Counted from the first letter of the stretch, positions 10,396-21,209 are shown. The stretch: 34,444 nucleotides of DNA from Paramacrobiotus richtersi (GCA_034698045.1 JAQGAU010000210.1:1-34444), one strand, 5' to 3'. Notes: generated by a model not told the origin, from the sequence alone. Made by a program: numbers and translations.

Positions 10396-11704
10396 TCCCT
10401 GATTCTCTTTCTTCCCGGGGAGCCGAATCGGCAACCCAGTTTGAACAAGTTAGTTCTTGTGACAGAAGTTTTTTTGACTGACTCATGGTTAACAAGCAGC
10501 ACAGCTCCCTTCAGGGCATGTTTCACCTGCCTTGTTGTACCTGGATTAAGAGTGATATAATGATGCTGTGCACAAGAGCCATTTTTGTTGGGTTCCGACT
10601 GCTGGACTTTAGGCCTGACCATCTCCAGAAATGCTTTGGCTGGCGGTGTGCTGCACTTGAAGCGCCGAAGAATCCTGACCACATCCAGCGCGCTAAGATT
10701 CTCCTGCTGTCCAAGCTTTGGTCTTCCTGAATTGGGCACTATTGTCGGCAGTCGGTTGTCTTGCGCGAACGCATTGAACTCAAAGTGCATAACGGATTCG
10801 TAGTCGTAGGGCAGGTTACACGTAAGCCCGGCTGTGTGTTTCTCGAACTGATTTTGGTCGCCTATATCAAATAGATGCAGATTACTGGCTTTTTCTTCCG
10901 CAGAACTTGCGCATTTAAGGGCGTACTCTTTGCGATATTGTCCAAATTGATGATGACATAATCGTCACTGTCCATTCGCGATTGCTCGTGGATCCGAGAG
11001 AGTGCATTATCTCATGCTGTATGCAGCCGTGACGCAAAAGGCAGCCCGGTGACAGTGATATTACTTGCTGGCCGCCCGTGTGCCCAATATTTGAATAAGA
11101 TCTAGCCAATATTCTAGCAAAGACACGGTCGAAGTAAAGATTAATAATTCAAACAAATATTACTGAATTCCTTTTTGAAACCGGATATAGTCATCCTCCG
11201 TTGTCCGCGGCACAAATCTCACACACTGGCCGGTGTGCAGCATAATGAGTTGCATTGCTTCTTCTACCATTGCGCGTTCGGAATCACCTGAATATTCTCA
11301 AATTCAACAAAAACGAAAGCAATTGTTTGAGGCAGTACTACCGAAGCTGGCGAATCTCGTGTGCTGAAATCGTACGGTATTGTGTTGTTTGGCCACATTG
11401 AATCCTTTTCATGCAACGCGTTGCAGCGGCCTGTGCTGGCATCTGAAACATGCAGAAACTGGACTAATAAATTTACACAACCCCCGTACTAGCAAATGTT
11501 TCGAGCATTTCAATCATCTCATACCATCCACTTGTTAGTTTGCAAAAGTTTACAAGAGAGTGCTTACTTGTCCTGCTTCGATTCCCAAAAGGTCCCCTTC
11601 TACCATATCGCTGTGGTATCGCGACTGATCATTGTCAAGTGTGGCCAAAACATCCGGATGGATGAAGTCTCTCCAGTCTGCAAAAGGTCTTCGAATGAAA
11701 CCGG
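10396..11704 (-). pseudogene. Astacin (M12A) zinc-metalloprotease region, decayed
   Basis: Minus-strand exons: a propeptide-like exon 11568-11704 (DWRDFIHPDVLATL, YHSDMVEGDLLGIEAGQ), 11342-11442 (RCNALHEKDSMWPNNTIPYD, the start of the mature astacin domain), about 11170-11284 (ERAMVEEAMQLIMLHTGQ, CVRFVPRTTEDDYIRF), and one from 11101 downward (YSNIGHTGGQQVISLSPGC, the zinc motif HEIMHSLG at 10993-11016, HEQSRMDSDDY, then ESVMHFEFNAFA as the Met-turn, ending near RRFKC at about 10651). Astacins need HExxHxxGxxHE. Here only two bases lie between the Gly codon and the HEQSR codons where six are expected, so the third zinc His is out of frame. A second frame slip follows about 50 nt later, and the phases of two introns do not fit. 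The family Cys in the GCxS motif is Ser. These are signs of decay, although assembly errors could add some. The extension after RRFKC runs to about 10396 and probably joins the carboxypeptidase-regulatory-like half. Confidence 0.8.
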
Positions 11705-13285
11705 CTGAGAAACGTTTATCGATTGTTTCACTCTCTCTCAGGCAACAGCAAAAGTCCAGTGCTTACGTCTGTGCATACCAAGCAAATGCTAAATGTGTGC
11801 TATGAGCAGTTGTGACAAACAGACAGGCTGTGCTGCTGCTCTCATACGAATTCCCAATATATTTTCTAGGTTAACAGTGGCTTCTAGTGGCAAACTGAGT
11901 AGCCATGCATCAAGAACCACTTTTCTAAAGCCGATTAGTACCAAACCAGTACGAAGCTCACTTCGTTTGACGGCCGTTTTTAGCGCTTCTGAACGCGAAA
12001 TTGGAGCCCCTACAGTACGCACTGAAGATCCGACCGAGGCGGTCTCACATACTTGCAGGTAAAATGCTCGCTGAACAAAACGGACGTAAACATTCCATAC
12101 AAAACACATATAGCAACAGATATTTCATGTATGACTCCATTTTCGGTATAAACCGGACTAGAAAGGAAATCTGACGTCGATGTGCATATTACATCGACAA
12201 TGCTTTGACTGGCGTCAACGGCACACAGAAAAGTTGAGTCAATGTTTCCAGGCCAGTAATCAAAAACCTGCAGTAACATTTGGAACTCTTGTGCACCGAC
12301 GCCTTGAGGATATATGGTCGCAGGCTGGAGAAACATCAGTCGAAACGCAGAAAACCAGCTTCTTACAGTTGGTATCTTTCTTCGCCCGGCTTCTAAAAGT
12401 GTCATCACGCGAACCGGCACTCGCAGGCACTAAACAAAAATGAACACATCTATGCAAAACTGAGTTCTCCCGCACGGACAAAAACTCCGCAAAACGTCTG
12501 ATTGTATAGAGAAGATGACAAGGTCAGCACTGACTGCTTCAAAATCCATGATTCCACAAAATTCAGTAATATTTAGATCAGCTTTGCACTTAAAAGACGA
12601 TATACCGTAATGGTTCAAGTTGCCATCCGGGCAGGGTCCTACGGCCGATCTTCTTCCGGTTCCGGGCGACACTTTCTCGAAGTGTTAAATGTACGGGGTA
12701 CTGGAACCACATCGGTTTTCATCCTGCACAACCAAGTTTTGGCTCTGCTGACACGGTCGTTCGTTTGGGTCAAGGCCATCCATCCCTCGTGGCTTTTCTC
12801 AGTACCGTCTATCTCGATTAATCTTGCTAGGCGAGCTCTTCGTTGTAGGAACTGTCTCGGGATATTGAAGCGAGTGGCGCAAAGTACGCAAATTAAGGGG
12901 ATCGATGCATGTCCGTCTTTGAAGGCTCAGCTCAATTTTAATTTAGGCCACACACTGGGAAGCAAGTTCGTACCGGAAACAGTGTGCACTTCATTTTATG
13001 TCGTGCAGCACTTCTTGTCACTTCAGTCAGATGTGAACCCGATTAATAAAACACCGTGTTCTGTAGCCCTCTACTTTCCGTACTTGGAGCTGCACGCTTT
13101 ATGGATTTGTATTAAATATAATTTTTATTTTGCAATCCCCTGCAGCCGAAATGGCCTGCAACATTCTTATATTCACACGTCGTTACGTACACTGCCCTTG
13201 ATACTTCTTACAATGATCGATTTGAGAAAACAAAATGCAGACCAGAGTAAGTGTGCAATCTTTTCAAAAATCACGGTAGCCCGAT
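11705..13285. other. Unassigned stretch upstream of the astacin exons
   Basis: A 62-nt intron-like gap (GTAAGC donor near 11767, acceptor ending at 11705) may connect a further 5' exon of the astacin locus, but no signal peptide in frame was found. Minus-strand open stretches at 12010-12420 and 12430-12672 have cysteine-bearing, protein-like sequence (FKCKADLNITEFCGIMDF; AQEFQMLLQVFDYWPGN), and I do not recognise them. They could be exons of a separate gene or of the same locus. From about 12651 on, the DNA is repeat-unit flank (see separate entry). Confidence 0.35.
12651..13285. repeat. 3' flank of CBM14 copy 2, homologous to 24095-24710
   Basis: Aligns by eye, in the same order, with the sequence beyond copy 5: TTTCTCGAAGTG, CTCGGGATA, a GTACGCxAATTAAGGGG block (near 12891 and 24334), GCCCAGCTCA/GGCTCAGCTCA, then AAGCCACACAxT. 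It shows that the duplicated unit extended at least 600 bp past the stop codon. The 230-codon plus-strand frame at 12610-13302 lies over it, but the homologous stretch after copy 5 has no matching open frame. Confidence 0.65.
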
Positions 13286-14162
13286 CTATTTTGCTGATTT
13301 AGATTTGCCGGGGATTGGCCGGACATCCCAGGTAAGAGTGTAGAGGTTGTCAGACCGTCCTTGAGCTCCAAGGCCGAATTGCTGGTAGTTGTCCTGGTTG
13401 TCGAGCAGCGGCACATCGGCTCCTTGGTACAGACGGCTGTTGCTGTAGTCGTAGAAGCTCTTGGCTTGGCTGCAGTCAACTTCCCAAAACCAGTGGCACA
13501 CCAGGGTGATTTGGTTGAACAGCTAGACAGTCAATCAGCGACATCAAAACATGATCGAGCAACGAGCGCTCAATAACAATTACTCACGGTCATATTTGGG
13601 CAAATGTACGAGCTCATGTTTCCGTTCACGTCACATCGACGGACGACTAAAAAAGTCAAATTCCTGTACTGACAAGGAAACTGTGCTCGGCTAGTTAGTT
13701 ACCTTGACATTTGAAGTCGGTATCCGCGTAATAACCGGGTGGCATGCTTGCACAGTCAAAGCTTCCTTGCGGAATATCGTTGGCGTTGTAGGTCGGGTAG
13801 TCCTGGCCGGCGCGGGCGCTGACAAACAGGTTGTACATGTCCTCATTGCTCATCTTGTTGCGACCACTCAGTTGGTCCAAAGCGCTCCATACTCCGGGAC
13901 TCTGGGCCTTCACGGCTCGCTTGACCTTTCAAAGCCAGTTACACGATAAAGCAAATTCCGAATAAATGCTCGACCCTCGAATTTACTGTGGATGCAGCGT
14001 CGAACATTATGCAAACAACTGTTGCGTCAGTTATAACATGATCAAGATAAGTAGTAAGATATACACTACACAGATAAAAATGTTAAGCCGATTGTATCAG
14101 TCGCTTACCGGTGTGGCATACGAAACCCCCAAGATAACGACAATGACAAATAAAGTCTTCAT
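13286..14162 (-). CDS. CBM14 chitin-binding protein, copy 2
   Basis: Exons 14109-14162, 13703-13925, 13588-13646 and 13286-13522, joined in phases 0, 1 and 0, give 190 residues. Exon 1 encodes the signal peptide MKTLFVIVVILGVSYATP, with probable cleavage after SYA; a dibasic VKR follows at the start of exon 2 and may mark a short propeptide. Six cysteines with spacing C-x14-C-x5-C-x10-C-x12-C-x7-C include GYYADTDFKCQ and VCHWFWEVDC, the hallmark of type-2 chitin-binding domains. A Tyr/Gln-rich tail (FYDYSNSRLYQGADVPLLDN, YTLTWDVRPIPGK) ends with basic residues. The usual Phe-His after the second Cys is Val-Arg here. Secretion and binding to cuticle or gut chitin are inferred from family. The stop is TAG, and the AATAAA of the paralogues reads AATAGA. 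Confidence 0.92.
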
Positions 14163-15228
14163 TTTGACAACCTTATGAACGGGACTGTAGACAGCGGTTG
14201 AGAATTTTTGCTGCTTTAAGTTTGATCACAAAGCAACTGACAATGGAAGCATTCTGCGAGATAAGTATTTATCCAACCCTGTGCAATGTAGCTTGTAATT
14301 AACTTACGGGGTGATATAATCGATCGTTGACAGAATGGTTGTTAAGTTTGATATACGACAGGCGAGTTAATGAATCAGTCAACGATTAACTGTGCGACCG
14401 GCAAATTTGCTCTATTAAAGGTCGAACTAATATTTTAATGTTCACGGACAGTACACAGTGTTCGCTGGCATTGAACTTCAAAATACAAATGGGGAATTTT
14501 GTGGCCAGACAATGACATAATCAAGCTATTGTTACAGAGACTAATTGATCGTTTTCGTTCGAGCGTAAATCACCTTTAATATTTCCGATGGCTACTGTGT
14601 AGTTCGATTAAAAAAGTATGACCGCTCCAGTGTTCTTGCAAGAAATGTAATTTTTACATCCATTGCTGTACAAGGAAACAAAGTCAAAATACGTGGTCAA
14701 AGAAACTGATGACACATTTGAAAGTTGTTAGAAACCAGCTTTCTGATTTTAATTTAATCTGGTTCAGCATCGTGTTATGTGTGTGGATTATTCGGCGTGA
14801 GGCGCGCCTTAAAACGCAAAGGCTTGTAAAATTCCGCCATAATAAATTGTACGACGCAATAATATTGAAAACTCAGCCGTAACGGGGCTCCAAAGTCCAA
14901 AATGTGGGCGCAAATGTGTTAGACCAGGTACTGGACTGCCCATTAATGCAATTGTTATGATAGAAATGTAAACGAACAGAGTACAGCAAAGCTTGGCTGC
15001 AACAGTATACGTACAGTAGATGAACAATCACTACAGGTCTGCATAAGCGATAATGCTTTATTTGTTGATCCAAGTGTCCTGGCATATTATATACCACGTT
15101 TAAATATGACCAACTGAATTTAGTACAACAGCGACCGAGTATCGGCAGAAACCGATGGAATTATGAAGAAAATACGTATACGCCGTCCAGCACAAGCTGC
15201 ATATATTGGTTGGTTTTTTCTGGTTTAG
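14163..15228. other. Upstream of CBM14 copy 2, then no certain gene
   Basis: Up to about 14600 this is promoter flank shared with the paralogues. Beyond that no gene is certain. On the plus strand, 14780-14874 reads RREARLKTQRLVKFRHN and KLYDAI, which faintly recalls the third Habc helix of syntaxins and would lie in the right place for the adjacent syntaxin exons, but its splice phase does not fit. Confidence 0.3.
14265..14477 (-). promoter_or_regulatory. Upstream control region of CBM14 copy 2
   Basis: TATA-like GGATAAATAC on the minus strand (14265-14274, about 105 bp before the ATG), a TAATTAACTTAC/GTGATATAATCG block near 14297-14325, a GTCAAC...CGACCGGCAAATTTGC block at about 14378-14411 (the CCAAT itself is lost here) and the best-kept block, plus-strand ACGGACAGTACACAGTGTTC, at 14444-14463. 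Confidence 0.55.
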
Positions 15229-15988
15229 ATATTGGGTTTGCATTGCTCAAAAGGACGGCCGGGCATCTTGCAGAATCCCAACTGAGAGCAGAAGATGCTG
15301 AAGGTGACCAATTACTGCAATCTAAGAGCCTTGCGATATTTTCGCAGCAGGTTAGAATAATGCGTGCGTCTATTCGGTTTGTCATCGCTGCTGATATACT
15401 GGCTGTGTCTAGAAATTCGCTAATGTCATACACGCACTCTAATGTCCTGAAACTTCACTGTGCTGAGTAGCGAAGACAGACATTTCGATAAATGTGCTCA
15501 TTTCGTTCCATAGACCCGTACAAACTCCCAGAAAGCGAGACACACTTTGGCTGATGTAGAGGCCAGGCATCAAAAGATCTTGGCATTGGATAAGAATGTT
15601 CAGCAGATTATGGGTTTGGTCTCGGAAGTTGTTGTTTTGGTGGAAGAGCAGGTGACCAGCCTGATTGTATGGACATTGGTGTTTCCCAACGGGTTATCTA
15701 CATACTGCATGCATTGTAGGGTAAAATAGTTGATCAGATCGAAAGTGACGTGGAAGCGGCTGCCGAAGACACTACTGCAGGAAGAAAGGACACTGAGTCC
15801 GCTGTAACTGCTGCGTCAGGTAATACGACGGGAACTGCGGATTTCACTTCAGCTCTGTGCTTTATGTGCAGAAACTGTAGATTGTGAACGATATTTTTGC
15901 TCTTTAGTGTTCGATTACTGGAGTTTTAATTCTGGGTTTTATGCTGGCCGGGGTGGTGATTTATCTGGTAGTGAAGTTTAATTATTGA
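15229..15988 (+). CDS. Syntaxin (Qa-SNARE) C-terminal half: SNARE motif and tail anchor
   Basis: Four exons: 15229-15350, 15514-15651, 15720-15819 and 15924-15988, with GT-AG borders and matching phases (1 in; 0, 0, 1). Exon 1 ends LLQSKSLAIFSQQ, matching the linker before the SNARE helix. Exon 2 has TLADVEARHQKILALDK, the syntaxin/epimorphin signature, and ends LVEEQ, where Gln is the zero-layer residue. Exon 3 continues GKIVDQIESDVEAA to TESAVTAAS. The last exon is a hydrophobic tail anchor (VLILGFMLAGVVIYLVV) then KFNY and stop. Syntaxins drive vesicle fusion by forming four-helix SNARE bundles at target membranes. The acceptor at 15921-15923 keeps the frame; a more T-rich acceptor at 15905-15907 does not. 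The N-terminal Habc domain (about 150-200 residues) is not identified upstream, so this is either a gene with diverged 5' exons or a 5'-truncated duplicate. The paralogue cannot be told. Confidence 0.8.
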
Positions 15989-17069
15989 CGACCAGCATTT
16001 GGATGTTGGGTGAGCTGGCGGTGTGGACAGGTTTCGGACATCTTTGGACCAAATAACTGCGGGATGTGCATACTGTACTTAAGACAAATACGCACGATAC
16101 AGTTTGCGAATGAATCATGCTTCGTGTGTCCCTAGCACTTTTTTTGCTTAATGTACCTACTAAACGCTTAGGAAATTTGGAATAGGTAACTCTGTAGCGT
16201 GATAATATCTTCTGCCTGAAAATGTTGTGTTTATTGCCTAGGAAAACGTTCCCAGTCAGGGCAGTCAGGTCGTTGTTACTGCTGTTAACGTTCGACTTGA
16301 CGAAAGTCTGATCGTCATTTTTGCTAACCTTTGCTGTGTTTTCCTCTGTTCGGCAGGAAGCTATCTGCAGCATTGCTCCGTTCTTATCAACAGCAATACA
16401 TAAAAGCGCCATTTGTGCCGGTATATTGCTGTCAGCATTTGCTAACAAACCGCGAAAACTGCCGCGATAAACCGTTAGCAGTTAAAGTTTTAATAAACGC
16501 AAGGGTTCTCGCGCCAAAATAGATTGCTCATTGTCAGCGGAGAACTCGACGGTAAATACAGTATCAGCACGCTGTAGACATTTCTATTGATTCGGCTTAA
16601 GCCAGTTACATTTAAAATGTCTGCGCAATAAAGTCACATTTCCGCCGCTTTCAACATGATACGAGCATGTACTGTACACCCAAAAGACCACAGGCTGCAG
16701 TACAGAATGCCCCACGTTACGAAGCAAGTTCATACTGGGCGCGCCGTACTTCCGGCATAAAGCGCACGACATTTTATGTCCATTTTCAAGACGGATCGCC
16801 CGACTATCGGCTTCTATACTTCGCCAGTTCGCCTAACTGAACACAGCCAATACAGTTATCGCGGGTGTAGGTGTGCCATTTTTTGTTAGGAATCCATTCA
16901 TTTACAGCAGCGCTGTTCTGTTGCAGCTATCACAACATGCATTACAGTATATCCGCAGCTGCCGTTACGTACACCACCCATGACACTTCCTGCAGTGATC
17001 GCTCTGAGCACAAAAAAATGCAGACTAGAGAAAACGTATATTCCTTCTGAAATTTTCCACTGGTGCAGT
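15989..17069. other. Probable syntaxin 3' UTR, then no gene recognised
   Basis: The first few hundred bases may be untranslated tail of the syntaxin transcript; an AATAAA lies at about 16490-16495. A 156-codon minus-strand frame (15978-16448) has no recognisable domain or signal peptide and overlaps the syntaxin end, so I do not call it. The last 150 bp is the shared 3' flank of CBM14 copy 3. Confidence 0.4.
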
Positions 17070-17074
17070 TTATT
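17069..17074 (-). terminator. Poly(A) signal overlapping stop codon, CBM14 copy 3
   Basis: Minus-strand AATAAA spans the TAA stop (17070-17072). A T-rich TTTTTTTGTGCTC element follows about 50 nt later, fitting a downstream element and implying a 3' UTR of only some 15-25 nt. Confidence 0.55.
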
Positions 17075-17987
17075 TTGCTGACTTGGCTTTGCCAGGGATT
17101 GGTCGAACGTCCCAGGTGAGGGTGTAGAGGTTGCAGACGACTTGGTACAGACGACTGTTGCTGTAGTCGTAAAAGTTCTTGGCCTGGTTGCAGTCAACTT
17201 CCCAGAACCAGTGACACACCAGGGTAATTTGGTTGAACAGCTACACAGTCAATCAATGACATCAAGACACGATCGACCAACGAGCGCTCAACAGCTGTAA
17301 CTCACGGTCATATTTGGGCAAATGTACGAGCTCATGTTTGCGTTGACGTCACATCGGCGGACGACTAAAAGTGTCAAGTTCAGGTACTGACAACGAAACT
17401 GTGCTGAACTAGTTACCTTGGCATTTAAAGTCAGTGTCGGCATAATATCCGGGTGGCATGGTGGCGCAGTCGAAGCTTCCTTGCGGAATATCGTTGGCGT
17501 TGTAGGTCGGGTAGTCTTGGCCGGCGCGGGCGCTGACAAACAGGTTGTACATGTCCTCATTGGTCAGCTTGTTGCGCCCACTCAGTTTGTCCAAAGCGCT
17601 CCATACTCCGGGGTTCTGGGCTTTCACGGCTCTTTTGACCTTTACAAAATAATTGAAAAATAAAGTTACATATCATTAACCGATGGTTCTAATAAGATGC
17701 AATTTTTTATCTCTCGCAACGAAGAGAGCACGAAATTAAAGGTACTGCAGCATCGCCTATTTTACAGAAATTAATCAGTTAAAAATTCGGAAAGCTTGAG
17801 GTACAAGTCACGGTAGCTGCCGGATGTTAGTGTTCTTGCAAAGAACTATATTCACAGCATGGTTTAATGTTTTCAGCATTTGTCAAGATCTAGATACTAA
17901 ATTACTCTGTACGCTGAATGTTTCGAAACTTACCGGCGTTGCATATGAAATCCCCACAACAAAGGCAATAATAAATAAAGTCTTTAT
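17070..17987 (-). pseudogene. CBM14 chitin-binding protein, copy 3: start codon lost, exon 4 shortened
   Basis: Exons 17934-17987, 17417-17639, 17306-17364 and 17070-17240 keep all GT-AG borders and phases. Where the five paralogues have ATG AAG (or AGG in copy 5), this copy has ATA AAG, so translation would have to begin elsewhere; the next in-frame upstream ATG (18117-18119) would precede a non-hydrophobic leader. Exon 4 is 171 nt instead of 237: the 25 codons after SRLYQ are replaced by three (Val-Val-Cys), removing the GANVPLLDDQDNYQQFGLG region but keeping the frame into NLYTLTWDVRPIPGK. The new Cys would be a seventh in the domain region. All six domain cysteines and exon 2 are intact, so loss is recent or a shortened product may still be made. 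Confidence 0.85.
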
Positions 17988-18065
17988 TTTGGCAATGTTA
18001 TGAAAAGAAGTTTTCGATAGACAATAAAACTTTACACTGCATACTTCAATATGAGTTTTAAGGCG

Positions 18066-18279
18066 GCATTTATCCAGCCTTTTGTAATTGCTGCCGGTAA
18101 TTAAGTTACAATGTGACATAATCGAGCGTTTGGCAGGGTTTTCGTTATATTTAATGTATGGCAGCAGGGTTCATGAATTTAGTCAACGGCCAATCGCATA
18201 ACCGGGAAATTTGTTCTGTTAAGGGTTGAAATGATTTTCAGTGGTTATGGACAGTACATAACGTTCGCTGGCAATGAAC
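18066..18279 (-). promoter_or_regulatory. Upstream control region of CBM14 copy 3
   Basis: TATA-like GGATAAATGC on the minus strand (18066-18075), the TAATTAAGTTAC...GTGACATAATCGAGC block (18096-18126), GTCAACGGCCAATCGC (about 18181-18196) and GGACAGTACATAACGTTCGC (18249-18268) are all better kept than in copy 1, although this copy has lost its start codon. Confidence 0.55.
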
Positions 18280-21209
18280 CTGCGAATTCTAACATGACTT
18301 ACTGTATTGCGTATTTTGAGGTCTCTATGAGCTAATTAACCTTTTATCGTAAAAATTAATTGACTGTTTTTGTTCGAGCCTTAAATGAGCACACTGAATT
18401 TTGATACTTCGGCGAGTGATTGCATCGGTCGATTAAAAAATCAGAATAAGTCACTGAACAGTGAACACTGTTAGATAATCCACTACATGTTGTACAGACT
18501 ATTGATCGTTTGTGACAAGAAGTGTATAGCTCTGTCTTGGAATTCGTTGACACCTCTGAAATTTGTTATACGTCTACACTGATTTCTCTTTTTTTTTGTT
18601 GCAAAAAGGAAAGAATACGGAGCTCGCAAAAAATCGTAGTGTTTCTTCTTTGCTGCCTCCCGATTACGCGCTACCGTGTCACCTTTTCTTGACGAACCAT
18701 CCACATGTACATACGATGATGCCACAGTACGAGAGTACGTAACTTGTCACACAACGTATTGACCATCCTAACCAGGTACTAAAGTTGCTCCATCAGGACG
18801 TCTACCGTTCTTTCACAATGTCGTTCCCGTACCGTGCAAACAGGACAATCCATGATGAACTATTTCGTGGACTTGAGTGCCGCAGTGGACAGACGATGCT
18901 TGCGTCAAACCGTAAACCAATTAAAAAGAACCCAACTGAACGAACCAACTACGCCACCACTGCAGTTTACATCAGACACTGTCAGAGGCGGGTCGAAGTC
19001 CGACCGAAGGGGGCGGGGAACCTCTCCGCCAGGTCAAAACCGCTAAAAAAAGCAAAAAATCGGCCAAAATTTCGAAAAGTTTTCCCGCCAAAACCGAAAA
19101 TGTCGCCAAACAATGAGACAAAAGCCGCCAAAGCCAAAAATCGTTCGTCCACGCCAGGCGCGCCTGGTCATATGGCGCGAAGTTTTTCACGCTAGCCCGC
19201 CCCTCCTCAAGCCGTCACTGGACACTGCACTGCGGCTGACCATCAGCTCTTGCTCCTGTAGTAACCGAGCCAAGTGCAAACGATTCTGGACTGTTGATGA
19301 CTTGGATTTGCACAGGATAAGCAAACTCACGCTGCGCATACTTTATGCTGTGCGGAAGGGAATTTCTATAGAATTTACCATTTCCTTGTGACTCGGAACC
19401 AGTTGAGAGATCGCGGTGTATCTTGACTGGTTTTCCAGGATTCCCTGTATTACTTTAAACTTTGTCGCATTGAATTCGCGAAAACTGATCCACATACTGT
19501 ATTCTGTTTTATCATCTAAGCTTTGGGAATGAATATGCTCTTGGAAAATCGGTGCCCTTTTAGTTTGTAGAATAGAAGAAGTAGTTCGCCTTAGGAAAAC
19601 AGTCGTCACCGGATAACCGAAGTTTATGGTAGTATCGATCACGCTGCCAGAGTAGGTCCCTGACCGACCGCCGCTCTGAGTCACCAACACCAACCTCCTC
19701 CGCTACAACGCCAACGGAATTGAGGCCTCCACAACGTCTTCTCACAGACACCTAAATTAACCTCTGTCTTAAAGTCGGTAAATCTACGAAGACCTTAAGG
19801 CATTTATGTCACATCAGATACATGTGCATTCAAATAACACGACTAGGTCGAGTTCTCGAAGATCGTCTGTCTAAAAAATTATTAATAATTAAATTACCGC
19901 AAAAAAGGTCGAAAATGAGCAACGTATCGGTGTAAGCCGTATCAGTCACCAGTCGGGAATGTGAATCAGTAATCGCGTACGAAATGGCGAATCCGGTTCC
20001 AGCTCATGTGTCTGCTAGGGAATGGCGAAGAAGCCCTTAGCCCCACTGTTATTCTCCAATACATGACCGCCTGAGGTCCGCCTCTACGTTCCGACGTGGT
20101 TGGCAGGACATTCAGCAACACCTTCCTTGGCCCCAGCGTTGTCTCTGCAGCCCGATACACTCCAAACACAACGAAACACAAGCAGCAGTCATGTAATGAC
20201 AGACAAACTCACAGTTCGAAGGTTTCCCAGGAATAGGCAATCTTCGACCTGTCGGGCGTGGTCAGTTTTATCAACTTCAGCGAGCGCCGGCCTGAACGGC
20301 GTTCAAGTAGGGCATGCATGCGCGCCAACTGCACCAGGTCGGGCATCCCTGAAGGCCAACCTGTTGTGCCGCATTGGACCGGCTCGAACATTAGCGCCAT
20401 GCTGGCCAAATATAATCCCTCACAGAACACTGTAGCCATAACTATCTTCAATCAAATAATAAAATCGATTATATTCCTTCCCGTAATGAAAAATTCGCTT
20501 TAAATATAAAAATCGAAGTCTTTTTGCAGGTTTACAACCGACACCACCTAGTTTCGAAACTGCCGGGTAGTCTACTCGAGGACTGGATTGTAACGATTCA
20601 CACCGTGGGCGATATACGTTTTTCGGAAACTGGTGGTATGGAAACTGTTTTTCGCTCCATACATGTCAACGTCTATAAATTGTACAACAAATGCATATAA
20701 AGGTCAAAGTGTACTTAAGATCCGTCAATATTTTACGGTAAACTTAATTGTCCTGACCGTGACTGTAATTAAGTAAGATCCACGTTGCACGTACGGCCGT
20801 CGCAGTAATGTTATTTCACATTAAATTTGCTAGTTTCTGATATGGCAACGGTCGACTCCAGCTCGACTCCAGCTCGGCATTTAACAAAACAACCCTGCAG
20901 TGTCTTTTACGGCAGAGTTCATGCATTGTTTGGCACGCGGGCGGGCGCTAGAATTCTGGATTCTGGACCGGAAGTAATCCGCCCTTTGGCCTATCCATAT
21001 CCTAAAAATTCTCGCACAACTGCATAACCAAAGCGCAGGATCGAAGTCTGTTCGAACTGTGCTCTTCACCGTTCCCGTCCCATGTTTCCCAAAGTAGGCA
21101 TCTTCCGAACCAACCCTGTTACCGCGGCCGCTGTCACTCGAGAGCTGCCCTTCAAGCGCATCGCCCTACATGGGATCCACAGAGGAAAACAGCGGTGGCC
21201 TGCTGTCTC
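18280..21209. other. No gene recognised; contains one hAT-like MITE
   Basis: Homology with other upstream flanks ends by about 18410. Minus-strand frames at 19343-19693 (116 codons) and 20209-20451 (80 codons) look mildly protein-like but have no domain I know. The second starts with a weak hydrophobic leader and contains RRSGRRS, which could suggest a secreted precursor, yet no consistent second exon was found. A small tandem CGACTCCAGCT repeat lies near 20850. Confidence 0.4.
18983..19220. mobile_element. hAT-like MITE (238 bp)
   Basis: Left end CAGAGGCGGGT and, reverse-complemented, right end CAGTGACGGCT match at 8 of 11 bases and have the hAT-type CAGxGxCGG start. The flanks GACACTGT (18975-18982) and GACACTGC (19221-19228) agree at 7 of 8 bases, as an ageing 8-bp target duplication would. 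The interior is rich in AAAA and GCC, with a perfect CCAGGCGCGCCTGG palindrome at 19154-19167. Its ends resemble those of the 411-bp element at 9196 only in the hAT-type core. Confidence 0.7.

Noticed and set aside
12010-12672. Protein-like minus-strand stretches upstream of the astacin exons
   Set aside because: They may be real exons, but I could not place them in a family or connect them by phase-consistent introns, so they are not called as a gene.
12610-13302. 230-codon plus-strand open frame
   Set aside because: It lies over the duplicated 3' flank; the homologous stretch after copy 5 has no matching open frame, and no domain or signal is visible.
15905-15923. Acceptor after CTCTTTAG for the last syntaxin exon
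   Set aside because: It has the better pyrimidine tract but gives the wrong frame after the phase-1 donor; the AG at 15922-15923 reads into the membrane anchor.
15978-16448. 156-codon minus-strand open frame
   Set aside because: No domain or leader, and it overlaps the end of the syntaxin reading frame on the other strand.
20209-20451. Possible secreted peptide precursor on the minus strand
   Set aside because: The leader is weakly hydrophobic and contains Glu, and joining the GTGAGT donor to the next acceptor gives only a short tail with no peptide-repeat pattern.
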